DNA of 64,000 nucleotides from NCBI RefSeq assembly GCF_018860965.1, contig NZ_JAHKQF010000002.1, positions 541,574-605,573 of the forward strand, in the 5' to 3' direction. This document shows, piece after piece, positions 34,689-45,008 of the stretch (position 1 is its first letter; each line of letters begins with the position of its first letter). Below the pieces are notes generated by a model that was not told the DNA's origin, did no database searches, and was given only the letters and a program-made list of their open reading frames with translations. This stretch comes from Alteromonas sp. C1M14 (lineage in GTDB: Bacteria; Pseudomonadota; Gammaproteobacteria; Enterobacterales; Alteromonadaceae). A program made the translations under genes and the position numbers.

Positions 34689-37400
34689 ATGCACACATTC
34701 CGTCATCTGGCCTGCACCTTGGCCACATTATTTCTTATTAATTTTCCTGCCGTTGGAGATGAATATTCTTCGCCCGCTTCTGATATTAAAGACGCCATGT
34801 GGCCCGGCGCTACATACTCACCGGCCATCCCAAGTATTGAGTCAGTGCTTGGCTACCGCATCGGCGAACGAATCACCACCCATAGCGATATGTTGCGCTA
34901 TTTTCATGCCCTAGCAGAAGCGGCGCCTGAACAGGTGAGGGTTGCCTCCTACGGCAAAAGCTGGGAAGGCCGAGAATTGATTTATGTGGCCATCGGCGCC
35001 AAACAGTATATTGGCCAGTTAGATACCTTTGCCGAACAAATGAATCAACTGGCAGACCCTCGAGTCACCTCATCTGCCGAGGCGAAAAAACTCATCGCGA
35101 CTTTGCCATCGTCAGTATGGTTAGAACATGGTGTGCACGGAAACGAATTAAGCAGTACCGACACGGCGATGATGACGGCTTATCATTTACTTGCCGCCCA
35201 AGACGACCCTCTTGTTAACACCGTACTCGCCAACACCCTGGTGTTTATTGATCCATTGCAAAACCCAGATGGCCGCACACGGTTTACCAACTTTTATTAT
35301 GGCAACTTGGGCCTGCAAGACAGTGCCGATAGATTAAGTGTTGATCAAAATGAACCCTGGCCTCGTGGTCGCAGTAACCACTACCTCTTTGATATGAATC
35401 GGGATTGGCTAGCCATTACCCAACCGGAAACCGCGGGTCGAATTGCAATATTAAACCACTTTAAACCCACGGTTGTGATTGATTTACACGAAATGGGCGG
35501 CGACGCCAGTTATTTCTTTGTACCTTCGGCAAACCCTATCAACCCCCATATGCAACAAGGGCAACTGGAAAATAACACCCTTATCGGTAAAAACAACGCC
35601 AAGCACTTCGACCGCTTTGGTTTTGACTATTTCACCCGCGAAGTATTTGACGCTTTCTATCCTGGTTATGGTGACAGTTGGCCAACATTTTATGGGGCTT
35701 CGGCGGCCACCTATGAAGTAGCCTCCACCCGAGGTATGGTCTTTCGAGACAAAGACGGCAAAGTAAATCATTATCGCGAGCCGGTACAAAAACACTTTGT
35801 CGCCTCATTAGCTACCCTTGAAGCGGCCGCGGTTAATCGAGAAAAAATCTTATCCGACTTCTACCAGTATCAAATTAATGCCATCAATGCGGGCAAAAAA
35901 GATGAGGAGCGCACCTTCATTATTCCCGTACAACAGGATCGCGCAGGTAGCCACCATCTAGCTCAGTTAATGGCCCAACATGGCGTCGAAGTCACCCAGG
36001 CAACCGAAAGCTTTAAAGCCTGCGGTACCCGATATGACAAAGGCAGCTATATTATTGATACCGCTCAGCCCCGCGGCCTTTATGTTAAAACCACCTTTAC
36101 CCAACAAGTGGATATGGCTGACGATTTTATTGAAGAACAAGAACGTCGACGGGCTCGAAAACTCAATGACCAAATTTACGACGTAACCGCATGGTCATTG
36201 CCGCTACTTTTTAATATCGACACCGCAGCCTGTAGCAAGCAGGTGAAAGTGGATAGCATCACCGTTACCGCAGAGACTCCCCTTGAAGGTTACGTTACCA
36301 ATACCGACGCTCAGGTTGCCTACCTGGTTCCCTGGGGAGACAGCGCCGCCGGCCGATTCCTTACCGGCGCATTAAAAGCGGGTGTAAAACTTAAAAGCGT
36401 GGATGCCGCCATAACCCTTGAGAGCGGCGAGCCATTCCCTGCAGGCACATTGGTTATCGAAACCAAAGCCAATACTCCAGCCATACATCAACAAGTAGCG
36501 GCATTGGCTTTAGAAAGTGGTGCCATAGTCACTGGTATTGATAGCAGCTGGGTCACCCAAGGGCCCAATTTTGGGAGTGCTCGCACAGCGACCATGGTGG
36601 CCCCCAATATTGCCATAGCCTGGGATACGCCAACCCGCTCACTTAGTGCAGGTAGTACTCGTTTTATCCTCGAGCAACAATTCAATTATCCGGTTACCGC
36701 CATTCGTACCTCAATGCTTGCTTCCCGTAATCTAAACCATTATCAGGTGATTATCTTACCCGATGGTAACTACACCCGCGCATTAGGAAAACAAGGGGCG
36801 GAAAATCTAAAACGTTGGGTCGAACAAGGTGGGGTTTTAGTGACGTTAGCCAATGCTACCGCCTACGCCGCCTCTCCCGAAAGTGGATTGTTGGCGACTC
36901 AACTGGAATACCAGCTGAACGAGGAAGACGCTCCCCCCCCGCCGGGTGGCGCATCTGATGGCTGGGTACAAGGCAGTCGTATTGCCAGTAAAGCGGAGTT
37001 TATCCAACGTATAGAAGATCATCATCGCGTGCCAGATTATGTGGCAGGTATTTTAGCCAATGTCGCAGTAGATCAAGAACACTGGCTTACCGCAGGGGTT
37101 AACCCTCAGGTTACGGCGTTGGTCACAGGTAACACCATATTCTCACCAATTACCTTAAGCTCAGGCAAAAACCTTGCTTGGTATGAAGAAGAAAAAAACC
37201 TCCTTGCTTCTGGATATATTTGGAAAGAAAATCAGCGACAATTGGCATACAAACCCTTCTTACTATACCAGCCCACTGGTAATGGCATGGTTATTGGGTT
37301 TACGCAGGATCCCACAAGCCGAGCCTTCCTTAACGGCCTTAACGTGATGCTATTAAATGCCATCTTCCGTTCCTCAGCTCACGCTACGCCTTATCGTTAA
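34689..37400 (+). CDS. Secreted M14-family zinc carboxypeptidase
   Basis: 903 residues: signal peptide (1-23), M14 catalytic domain (about 60-390) with zinc ligands H150 and E153 (HGNE), H267 (DLHEMGGD) and likely catalytic E343 (YEVAST). The C-terminal half (about 530-760) looks like a class I glutamine-amidotransferase-type fold (ILPDGNYTRALGKQGAENLKRW region). It would act on peptides or peptidoglycan fragments in the periplasm or outside. Neighbouring genes give no hint of a partner. Confidence 0.88.
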   Translation: MHTFRHLACTLATLFLINFPAVGDEYSSPASDIKDAMWPGATYSPAIPSIESVLGYRIGERITTHSDMLRYFHALAEAAPEQVRVASYGKSWEGRELIYVAIGAKQYIGQLDTFAEQMNQLADPRVTSSAEAKKLIATLPSSVWLEHGVHGNELSSTDTAMMTAYHLLAAQDDPLVNTVLANTLVFIDPLQNPDGRTRFTNFYYGNLGLQDSADRLSVDQNEPWPRGRSNHYLFDMNRDWLAITQPETAGRIAILNHFKPTVVIDLHEMGGDASYFFVPSANPINPHMQQGQLENNTLIGKNNAKHFDRFGFDYFTREVFDAFYPGYGDSWPTFYGASAATYEVASTRGMVFRDKDGKVNHYREPVQKHFVASLATLEAAAVNREKILSDFYQYQINAINAGKKDEERTFIIPVQQDRAGSHHLAQLMAQHGVEVTQATESFKACGTRYDKGSYIIDTAQPRGLYVKTTFTQQVDMADDFIEEQERRRARKLNDQIYDVTAWSLPLLFNIDTAACSKQVKVDSITVTAETPLEGYVTNTDAQVAYLVPWGDSAAGRFLTGALKAGVKLKSVDAAITLESGEPFPAGTLVIETKANTPAIHQQVAALALESGAIVTGIDSSWVTQGPNFGSARTATMVAPNIAIAWDTPTRSLSAGSTRFILEQQFNYPVTAIRTSMLASRNLNHYQVIILPDGNYTRALGKQGAENLKRWVEQGGVLVTLANATAYAASPESGLLATQLEYQLNEEDAPPPPGGASDGWVQGSRIASKAEFIQRIEDHHRVPDYVAGILANVAVDQEHWLTAGVNPQVTALVTGNTIFSPITLSSGKNLAWYEEEKNLLASGYIWKENQRQLAYKPFLLYQPTGNGMVIGFTQDPTSRAFLNGLNVMLLNAIFRSSAHATPYR

Positions 37401-37502
37401 TCGGTGTTGATGACAATAGACATTACCTGTTAACTCGTTACCCTATGGCCTCTTTTTATAGAGGCTATAGTCAGGGCCTAGCTAGACACATTAGGGGTCA
37501 TC

Positions 37503-38078
37503 TTAAGGTGTATAGGTAACAATAAACGCACCTCGCAAGTCTCCGGTTTTAAACCCAGTCGCCTGATCATGCGGGTAAAGAGACTGAATTTTCTCCATCA
37601 CATTGTTTTGAATGTCGTTGCCGTGACAGGCGGTACAAACAGGCTGGGTGACAATGGCGCGCATATAGGTAAATTGTCCTGTTTGCGGATCGCGATAGCT
37701 TGCCTCGGGTATACGAGAGGGCATTGCAGTCAATTGCTCGGCAAACACTTGCAAGTTAGCACTGGCCCAAGGTTCTGGCGTATTTTTAATATTACGGACT
37801 TTTAAACTGGTGCGCCCTACTTGCCAATTTTCATCGCTTAGCTTAGCCGCTAATGAACCGGCAACCTCATGACAAACAACGATCCCATTTTCAACTCCCC
37901 CATTTGCAATCGCGGTTTGTAATGCACTTTTTAAGCTGCCACCAAGCGCACTGGCTTTTGCTCTAGCTTGCGCCATTTGGTTATCTTCACTTGTGGCGCC
38001 AATACTATTAAAAGCCATTGTTGCTATCGTCAATCCCCATGTAAACAAAGCGACTTTCTTAGGGTATATCAGGTTCAT
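37503..38078 (-). CDS. DUF3365 (Tll0287-like) c-type haem protein
   Basis: 191 residues: N-terminal signal/anchor (about 10-30), DUF3365 domain with VCHEVAGSLAAKLSDENW, RTSLKVRNIKNTPEPW, and a single haem-c site CTACH near residue 152, followed by a conserved GDLRGAFIVTYTP end. Related proteins are periplasmic haem sensors or electron carriers. Here it is a free-standing domain without kinase or cyclase output. Confidence 0.88.
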   Translation of the reverse strand: MNLIYPKKVALFTWGLTIATMAFNSIGATSEDNQMAQARAKASALGGSLKSALQTAIANGGVENGIVVCHEVAGSLAAKLSDENWQVGRTSLKVRNIKNTPEPWASANLQVFAEQLTAMPSRIPEASYRDPQTGQFTYMRAIVTQPVCTACHGNDIQNNVMEKIQSLYPHDQATGFKTGDLRGAFIVTYTP

Positions 38079-38279
38079 ATCATCTCTCCAACACTCTACA
38101 TTAGTTTTTACTAATATAAAGTATTGGCCTCCAATATATAATTAGCAAGATAATCAACTCTAAATTTTTGCTGATTTTTCAAATCTCATAAGCAAATACC
38201 CTATCGATTCTATAGTCAGCAATCCCCTATCCTAGACTCATGAAATATAATCCCTTGCTACAGTTGCAAATAGTAATTA

Positions 38280-38394
38280 TTTGCATTAAGATTAACGAAC
38301 ATTGAGGCATTCCACTGTAAGCCTTAATGATAGAGGGTTCTCCTCGACGTAATCGTAGGACTTTTTATGCCGGTACTCATCCCGGCTTTTTTTT
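38280..38394 (+). ncRNA. Candidate small RNA ending in a strong terminator
   Basis: The GCCGG/CCGGC stem with loop TACTCATC and eight T residues (38369-38394) is a textbook Rho-independent terminator with no coding gene before it on this strand. The upstream end is a guess based on AT-rich promoter-like sequence near 38240-38290. Confidence 0.35.
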
Positions 38395-38481
38395 GTGCCA
38401 GTTATTTATTGATTACTAATTAAACCGCCGTATTTTCTCAGTCTTATCAAAACATAGAATGCTACAGAAGCGATTGCATAA

Positions 38482-38507
38482 ACCGTATTTTTTCATAACA
38501 ATACGGT
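38482..38507 (+). repeat. Hairpin ACCGTATT/AATACGGT before the AGE gene
   Basis: Perfect 8-bp stem with a ten-base loop. Downstream at 38535-38545 is a second copy of TACTCATCCCG, also found in the terminator loop at 38374-38384. Possible leader structure. Confidence 0.4.
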
Positions 38508-38639
38508 CTCCTTTTGTTAGGTTCAGGAAATGCGTACTCATCCCGACTCCTGTTTTATCAACCTAAATTCAAGCGCGGTCTGTTGACGCACCGTTTTTCC
38601 CAACAGCGCAATGACGAAATAGTAAGGTAACAATTAAAT

Positions 38640-39794
38640 ATGGTATCTATGGAGAATAGATTTAATCTCGCTGCAACACGTTTTGACCAGTGGCTTACCC
38701 AGTCAGTGTACGATAAATGGTGTAGTGAAGGGTTTGCCAGTAATGGCGCCGCAATTGAGCGTTTTACGGCAGATGGCGTAGCAGACTGGCAAGCAGATAA
38801 ACGTATTCGTGTTCAAGCGAGACAGTTATTTTCAATGTGTTACGGCTATAAACAAGGCTTTTTACCTCAAGGCCCTACCTTTGTTAAAGGCATAAACAAG
38901 TATATCGATTCTGTTTGCGGCGATTACCTACCTGGGTACTATCCCATGTCTATAGACGCAAACAATCAAATTAAAAACAACGATTCTGACCTTTACGACA
39001 TTGCTTTTTTCTTACTGGCCTATGCCTGGCAATTTGATGCATTAGGGGATAACAGTGCCCTTGATAAGGCCCGTCGTCTCACCGACCACTTTGATAAGAC
39101 ACTTGCCAGCGAACACGGCGGGTGGCTAGAAGGGACTTATGCCCATGATGTGCGTAGACAAAACCCTCATATGCACTTATTCGAAGCCTTTATGCAGTTG
39201 TACCTGTTTACACAAGATCCGTATTGGAAACAATTTGCTGACAAGATATTTGCGCTATTTGAAAACCATTTTTTCGACAGTGAGTATGGCGTTATTCGTG
39301 AATACTTCACACCGAGCTGGAAAATAAGCCCGGAAAAAGGCGATATCATTGAACCCGGTCATTTAATGGAATGGGTATGGTTACTCAATCGGTACGAACA
39401 AATTTCTGGTCAAGATATGTCGACTTACTGTGACGCGCTTTATGCTAAAGCCAAGGAATTCGGATTACCTGAAGGCGGAAAATGGTTAATTGATACGGTA
39501 AAACCCGACGGCTCATCACCGGCAAATACCAGTCGTTGTTGGCCGATGACAGAATGGATCAAAGCCGCGTTAGTAATGGCCGAGCGTCACCCAAATAGTG
39601 AAGACTACGGCGAAGATGCCATCCTCGCTATCAATGGCCTCGTCGATGGCTTTGGCCACCCGGCTCGTACTAATCAGTATGTCGATAGTATTGATACCAA
39701 CGGGACTATCCTTGACCCATTAATGCCTGCCAGCTCTTTGTATCATTTATCCATGGCCCATTACGAAGTTATGCGCGCCGTAACCAAAGCGTAA
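38640..39794 (+). CDS. AGE-family sugar epimerase/isomerase
   Basis: 384 residues of the N-acylglucosamine 2-epimerase superfamily ((alpha/alpha)6 barrel): RIRVQARQLFSMCYGYKQGF, NDSDLYDIAFFLLAYAW, RRQNPHMHLFEAFMQLYL, EPGHLMEWVWLLNRY and SRCWPMTEWIKAAL. The His residues of MHLFEA and PGHLMEW are the usual catalytic ones. Closest named activities are mannose/fructose or YihS-type isomerases; the substrate cannot be read from sequence. MVSMENRF gives two possible starts, three codons apart. A terminator follows directly. Confidence 0.85.
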   Translation: MVSMENRFNLAATRFDQWLTQSVYDKWCSEGFASNGAAIERFTADGVADWQADKRIRVQARQLFSMCYGYKQGFLPQGPTFVKGINKYIDSVCGDYLPGYYPMSIDANNQIKNNDSDLYDIAFFLLAYAWQFDALGDNSALDKARRLTDHFDKTLASEHGGWLEGTYAHDVRRQNPHMHLFEAFMQLYLFTQDPYWKQFADKIFALFENHFFDSEYGVIREYFTPSWKISPEKGDIIEPGHLMEWVWLLNRYEQISGQDMSTYCDALYAKAKEFGLPEGGKWLIDTVKPDGSSPANTSRCWPMTEWIKAALVMAERHPNSEDYGEDAILAINGLVDGFGHPARTNQYVDSIDTNGTILDPLMPASSLYHLSMAHYEVMRAVTKA

Positions 39795-39801
39795 TTAAAA
39801 A

Positions 39802-39827
39802 AAAAGGCTGCCCGTTGGCAGCCTTTT
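39802..39827. terminator. Bidirectional terminator AGE/FadL
   Basis: AAAAGGCTGCC-CGTT-GGCAGCCTTTT, perfect 11-bp arms, between the convergent AGE and FadL genes. Confidence 0.9.
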
Positions 39828-39843
39828 CTAATTTCAGTTAACG

Positions 39844-41139
39844 TTAAAATGCTGTATTGACCTGCACACTGAATATTTGCGCTGTTGCATGTTCTGTTGC
39901 CGTCAACGCAGTAGTAATTGAGCCTAACGTTTCCTCTTGATAGACATCCGCCTCACGGCCTTTGATGTAAACATAGGCTAAATCCACATTGGTGCTTTCG
40001 GTGATTTTGTAGGTTCCGCCAACACTTACCCAATGACGATCCGTATCAGGAATACTCAATGAGCGATGCGCATAACTTACCGCACCTTCATCATAAGCAT
40101 ACCCAGCACGAAGTGTCAGTTGCTCATCATATTGATAAGTCACACCGGCACTCCAACGCCAAGTATCTTCAAAGTCTTCTTCTTTCAACAATAAGGTATA
40201 ACCACTATCGAGGTTGGCTTCTAACTTATCAAACGTGCTCCAATCGGTGTAGTTCACGCTGGCCTGTACAGACCATTTTTCGTTAAGCTTTTGGCTTACT
40301 GCAAGTTCAGTAATGGCAGCAAAGTTCAAATCTAATGAGCCACCTTGGTTATACAACGCATCCACTTCTGGGATCAAAACACCGAGATCTGATTTTATCT
40401 CGCCTTCCAACTCTAATTGAGTTTCAGCGCGGTAGCTTAAACCGACGTTGGTATCACGGGTAGGCTCCCAAAATACGCCAACATTCCAGCCGTAACCAAT
40501 ATCGTCACCGGACATTTCCACAATAGTTAAGTTACCAAGCTCAGCGTTACCTATTGCCGTGCCAAAGACTTGAGGGATAGAGGTGCTGATTTTAGCATCG
40601 GCATAAGTAATATTAAGACCAAGTCCAAGACTTAAAGTGTCGGTTACTTTATAGGCGATTGCAGGGTTCACCGTGAATGAAAATATCTCAGCTTCATCAG
40701 CGTAGTTCAATGCATTGTAGCTATCGCTATAATCTGTGGCCAAACCGTAGCTAGTGAATAACCCGAGCCCCCAAGAAAGTTTGTCGTTAATCACCGAAGT
40801 ATAAAATAATGAAGGAATAATGGCTGACTCAGCGATATTTTCTTCACTTGCATCTACAGGTTCACTGATGTTGGTGCTCATCTCACCGCGAATATCAATT
40901 TCTGGATCCAAATAGCTTACTTGAGCACTAAACTGGGAAGTACGAAACGCAGTAATCGCGGCGGGGTTGGTAGCAAGGATAGTGGCATTTTCAGGCAAAG
41001 CCGCCTGCCCCGCCATGGCTCGACCTAATCCATTAGCACTGTGTTCATTAACTTGAAATCCTGCTGCAAATACAGAAGAAGAAAAAAGACCGGTTAATGT
41101 GACCGCTAAGGAAGTGCGTACAAATAATCGTTGCTTCAT
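39844..41139 (-). CDS. FadL/OmpP1-family outer-membrane porin
   Basis: 431 residues: signal peptide (1-25, ending VFA), then the FadL N-terminal hatch FQVNEHSANGLGRAMAGQAA and the NPAAITAF motif, followed by a beta barrel with alternating strands ending QVNTAF. FadL proteins pass hydrophobic molecules such as fatty acids sideways into the membrane. Its place beside polysaccharide genes may be chance. Not followed by another gene in the same transcript. Confidence 0.9.
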   Translation of the reverse strand: MKQRLFVRTSLAVTLTGLFSSSVFAAGFQVNEHSANGLGRAMAGQAALPENATILATNPAAITAFRTSQFSAQVSYLDPEIDIRGEMSTNISEPVDASEENIAESAIIPSLFYTSVINDKLSWGLGLFTSYGLATDYSDSYNALNYADEAEIFSFTVNPAIAYKVTDTLSLGLGLNITYADAKISTSIPQVFGTAIGNAELGNLTIVEMSGDDIGYGWNVGVFWEPTRDTNVGLSYRAETQLELEGEIKSDLGVLIPEVDALYNQGGSLDLNFAAITELAVSQKLNEKWSVQASVNYTDWSTFDKLEANLDSGYTLLLKEEDFEDTWRWSAGVTYQYDEQLTLRAGYAYDEGAVSYAHRSLSIPDTDRHWVSVGGTYKITESTNVDLAYVYIKGREADVYQEETLGSITTALTATEHATAQIFSVQVNTAF

Positions 41140-41524
41140 AAAAAACTCATGGTTAAAAATTCGGCCAGCATACTAAATTGATGGGCATCAAGGTTCAACC
41201 TAAATACGCTTATTTGCGCATATTTAGAACAATTAAGAACAATTAACCGCTAAATTAGATAAATTTTGCTCGTTTATTTAAGCAAATTTAAAAACATTAT
41301 TCGTTTTTTAATTGAATGGGGATATCCACACCCATGATTATCAATCAACTTCTTGAATATGCCAGCAAAAACTAGGTGAATACGACTAAAACGCCGCCCT
41401 TGCCTGTTACACAAAAAGCGCGATAGCCCGAATAAGAATAAAGAAATATCACCGCAGGATTGCACGGTAATGAAAACAAAAAAGACGAGAAATACCTTCT
41501 CGTCTTTTCTATTTTTAATAAAGA
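41140..41524. other. 385-bp intergenic region
   Basis: Carries the FadL upstream region and the terminator at 41480-41508. The one open frame inside has no ribosome-binding site or family match and is not called. Confidence 0.6.
41480..41508. terminator. Terminator after the large TonB receptor
   Basis: AAAAGACGAGAA and TTCTCGTCTTTT form a 12-bp stem with a five-base loop; on the minus strand it follows the receptor stop by about 16 bp. Confidence 0.85.
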
Positions 41525-44500
41525 TTAATATTTAAAGCTAACACCTGCGAATAAACGAGGACCGTAGTCATTCACTTCGCCTAAGTTACCTTGTACGTAA
41601 TAATCTTGAGATTTTGGCGCACTAAACAAGTTAATGGCTTCAACCTTCACACGTACGTGCTCGTTAATTTTATAAGATGCACGGGCTTCCCATACACCTA
41701 CAGCATCAACATAACGTAACCGCGTTCCGTTACTGGTGTATGGCTGGAAGTACTCACTACGGTATTTGTAAATAACCGCTGCATCTAAATCGCCAATTTG
41801 ATAATAAAGTTGCGAACTAAATACATGCTTCGAGAAACCAGGTACTGAAGCGGCAGGAATAATGCCCTGGGTTAGTTGCGTCAGCTCTCCGTCTAAACCC
41901 GTTACGTACGTATTACCATAATTACTGTCTTCAAATTCAAAGTCAGTGTCAGCATAGTTGTAACCAAGTTTAATGCCTAATCCGTTATCCCAACGATAAG
42001 CCACCGAGGTTTCAATCCCCAGAATATTACTGCTTTTATCTGTTGTTACCGAATTAGTAATAGGCAGAGCATAGGTGTCGCCATCAATGACGAAATCTTC
42101 CAGTACTGTTTGTTGCTGGAACCCACCATTAAACTGTTTGAAGTATACACCGAATGCAAAGATAGAATCTTCGTTAGGATACCACTCGATGGCAGCATCA
42201 TAGTTCCAAGACATCAATGGTTTAGTATCTGGGTTACCAGACCCGTTCACCCCAACAATAAGATCAGCCACTGATGTAGGTGCCACTTCATCATCCGTTT
42301 GGAAGGTACGGCTATAGCCTAAATCAGAAGGATCGGCCCGAGACATACCACGATAGATACCAGCCCGTAATAAAATGTCGTCGCTGTAGTCCATCACGAA
42401 GTTAAAGCTAGGCAGTAATTCGGTGTATCCACCGCCACCTTCAATGCGCTCTAAAGCATCATCTGACACGAGTGTCAGTATGCCTAACTCGTCTACGGTG
42501 ACTTCAAAGGAATTTCTAAAGCCAATGGAGGTAACATCAGTATCTACTACCCTTAAACCGAAATTACCGCGAATATAACGTCCCATCATCTCAGTATCGT
42601 AGTTAGCCATCAGATACGCCGCGTAGGTTCTTTCCGTTACATCAATAGTACCGGCGTTAACATATTCCAGTTCAGGGTATTCAAATGCGCCGCCATTAGA
42701 AGCTGCTACCGCTTGAGAGAAACAGACGTTGTCATAAGTGGCCCAAGATGATCCTGTACCACTTTCAATGACATTTCCGCTGCTATCCGTGTTGGTTATC
42801 AGGTTACCGTCTGAAACACTGGATAAAAATCCGCTTTCTGGGAAGTCTTTTTCACAGTTTTGTAGAACATCTAATGCATCAGTATTCGATGTATCGAGGT
42901 TGTACTCTGTACGCGAGCCGTTGCCTTGAGAGCCACCGTATTGTACGAAAGTTAACTCTGAAGCACGTAAGCCACCTTCGATACTGACGAAAACATCGCT
43001 ATCTAGTAGGTAATCGAAATCAACTCTTGCCGACTTAACCACATTATCTCTGGCATTTTCATGGTCAATACGGGTACGTAAACTATCAGTGAAGTTAGAA
43101 ATATCTGTCAAATCAAGATCAGTAACGGTGAAATGAGGAATATTCTCGCCCATGTCCCAAGAAAATGACTGGCGATCCACCGTACGAGCTCGGTTTGATA
43201 TTTGAAACTCTTCACGTTCTGTTTTTGAATAGCCCAAATCAAAATTCAAAGTGAGGTTATCTGTTGCAAAATGCTCAATGTTGATACCAAAGGCTTGATA
43301 ATCTTCTTCACGAGAAAATTCTTCACCTGAGGATTCAATACGATCTTGTCCTTCCCAGTGCAAAATACCGCCTACATCATTGGTAACCAACGTAGGGCCA
43401 GTTAAACCGGGTATGGCACGCTTTTGCAAGAAGATAAGATCGTGTCGTGATTCCGCTTGTGTCCGACTGGAAAATTGGGCGTCAACATTCACATCCCAAT
43501 ATTCTGATGGTTGAAACTGTGCAGCAACAAACAATGCATCCCGTTCATCAGAGGTTTCGTTCTGACGATAACTACGGCTACTGCCCGTCCACGCATAAGG
43601 AATGCCTGCACTAATGGCTTCACCCGTTTCTGGATCGATGGTTGTGTTATAGCCTTGGTTAGAAGATGCGTTGTCGCCAATCTGATCTTCACAGTCGCCA
43701 GCCGACGTTTTGTAAAAGCCTTCGTTAGTGACAGACGGATCATTTAAACACGCCCATAATGAAGAGCCAGTAGGGCTTGAGCTACGATACTCGGCTTCAG
43801 GTTGGCTAATGTCTTGACGTTGGAACCCGACAGAGATCCCTAAAGACTGGCCGTTATCAAACTCGAACTGATCTACATAGCTTATTGTACCGCGATACCC
43901 TAAGTCACCTTGTAAAGAGTTCTCTACATTCCCTTCATCAGGGTTGTAGTTACCTTTGACCTCAGCTTGGAAACGTTGTTTTCCGTAATCTAACGGTTGA
44001 ATTGTTTCTAATGAAATTACACCCGCAACACCACCTTCAATCATTGAGGCATCTTGGGTTTTATAAATGGCCACCTTCTTCATTAACTCTGAAGGGAATT
44101 GAGAAAAGTTAACCGAACGGTCGCCACTGCCGTTGGTGGCTTCTCGTCCATTGATATGGGTAGCACTCAAAAACGGACCTAAGCCACGAATGGTAATTTC
44201 GGTGGCACCACCGTTTTCCCGGTGCGAGGCTGCGCCCGTAATAGACTCAAGGGCTTCACCGATAGATAACGCAGGCAAATCACCGATATCTTCTGCAGAG
44301 AGACCATCAACAACAGTCGTCGACTCACGTTTAATCGCGATTTGGTCTTGAATTGTTTTACGTGTCCCTACAACGTTAATAACTTCAACGCCATCATCTT
44401 CTTGCTCGCTAATTTGTGCATCCTGCGCTTGCTGGGCATTTACAGAAAAAGCAGTTGACCCTGCCATACCAGCTAGTACTGCCGCTTTTACCCATCTTGC

Positions 44501-44593
44501 AGCAGGATTTAGCGGAAACGTTGGACGACGGGCATTCCTATTTGTTAAGGAATTATTATTTTTTACGTTAAACAACATGTGAAAAATCTCCAT
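41525..44593 (-). CDS. TonB-dependent receptor, Xanthomonas/Caulobacter carbohydrate type
   Basis: 1022 residues from the ATG at MEIFHMLF (AGGGAAAG upstream). Long signal region ending in AFSVNAQQ, TonB-box-like segment EVINVVGTRKTI, plug domain (SIGEALESITGAASH, TEITIRGLGPFLSATHINGR) and a long beta barrel ending SFKY. This subtype is typical of oligosaccharide uptake. The PL7 alginate lyase gene lies 415 bp upstream on the same strand, so alginate oligomers are a reasonable guess for the ligand. Confidence 0.9.
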   Translation of the reverse strand: MEIFHMLFNVKNNNSLTNRNARRPTFPLNPAARWVKAAVLAGMAGSTAFSVNAQQAQDAQISEQEDDGVEVINVVGTRKTIQDQIAIKRESTTVVDGLSAEDIGDLPALSIGEALESITGAASHRENGGATEITIRGLGPFLSATHINGREATNGSGDRSVNFSQFPSELMKKVAIYKTQDASMIEGGVAGVISLETIQPLDYGKQRFQAEVKGNYNPDEGNVENSLQGDLGYRGTISYVDQFEFDNGQSLGISVGFQRQDISQPEAEYRSSSPTGSSLWACLNDPSVTNEGFYKTSAGDCEDQIGDNASSNQGYNTTIDPETGEAISAGIPYAWTGSSRSYRQNETSDERDALFVAAQFQPSEYWDVNVDAQFSSRTQAESRHDLIFLQKRAIPGLTGPTLVTNDVGGILHWEGQDRIESSGEEFSREEDYQAFGINIEHFATDNLTLNFDLGYSKTEREEFQISNRARTVDRQSFSWDMGENIPHFTVTDLDLTDISNFTDSLRTRIDHENARDNVVKSARVDFDYLLDSDVFVSIEGGLRASELTFVQYGGSQGNGSRTEYNLDTSNTDALDVLQNCEKDFPESGFLSSVSDGNLITNTDSSGNVIESGTGSSWATYDNVCFSQAVAASNGGAFEYPELEYVNAGTIDVTERTYAAYLMANYDTEMMGRYIRGNFGLRVVDTDVTSIGFRNSFEVTVDELGILTLVSDDALERIEGGGGYTELLPSFNFVMDYSDDILLRAGIYRGMSRADPSDLGYSRTFQTDDEVAPTSVADLIVGVNGSGNPDTKPLMSWNYDAAIEWYPNEDSIFAFGVYFKQFNGGFQQQTVLEDFVIDGDTYALPITNSVTTDKSSNILGIETSVAYRWDNGLGIKLGYNYADTDFEFEDSNYGNTYVTGLDGELTQLTQGIIPAASVPGFSKHVFSSQLYYQIGDLDAAVIYKYRSEYFQPYTSNGTRLRYVDAVGVWEARASYKINEHVRVKVEAINLFSAPKSQDYYVQGNLGEVNDYGPRLFAGVSFKY

Positions 44594-45008
44594 TATGGTC
44601 TTTCCCTTCAGATAACGGCTTTCTTGCGATCCAAGGTGTCCTTCACCCATAACCAATAAAGCCTAATCGTATTACCAATTTTTCTTATTATTAAGACAGC
44701 TTTGTTAACCTGCGGAGTATATAAACATAAAGAAGTAACATTTTCCACCAATTTTATATCTTATGGTAACAATTGGTTCACATGAATTATGTAATTTTCA
44801 CCTTGTAAAGAGGTACGACCTTATTACCAATACATAATAAAGGAATGACACAAAGTGTTAACGCAACCCTGTGACTTGATTAAAACGCGGTAGATAGGAA
44901 AGAAAGGTTGCAAGCTTACATACAGGGATGCAAAAGCCTACGGGAGGCAGCAAGCCAGGCTTAGCGCTTGGCGAACATGGCGTTACTCAATGAATAAAAA
45001 TACTCTCG
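44594..45008. other. 415-bp region between lyase and receptor genes
   Basis: No gene and no terminator I trust. AT-rich and probably holds the receptor promoter. A short GC-rich imperfect hairpin near 44950-44973 lacks a T run. Confidence 0.5.

Larger units (their letters stand above)
38079..38639. other. 560-bp intergenic region with two related hairpin blocks
   Basis: No protein gene seen. Contains a strong plus-strand terminator (38369-38394) not linked to any called gene, a second hairpin (38482-38507) and an 11-base repeat. It could hold one or two small RNAs before the AGE gene. Confidence 0.5.

Noticed and set aside
41274..41465. Minus-strand open frame of 63 codons before the TonB-receptor terminator
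   Set aside because: No ribosome-binding site or motif; probably chance.
44950..44973. GC-rich hairpin after the PL7 gene as a terminator
   Set aside because: Contains a mismatch on the minus strand and has no T run.
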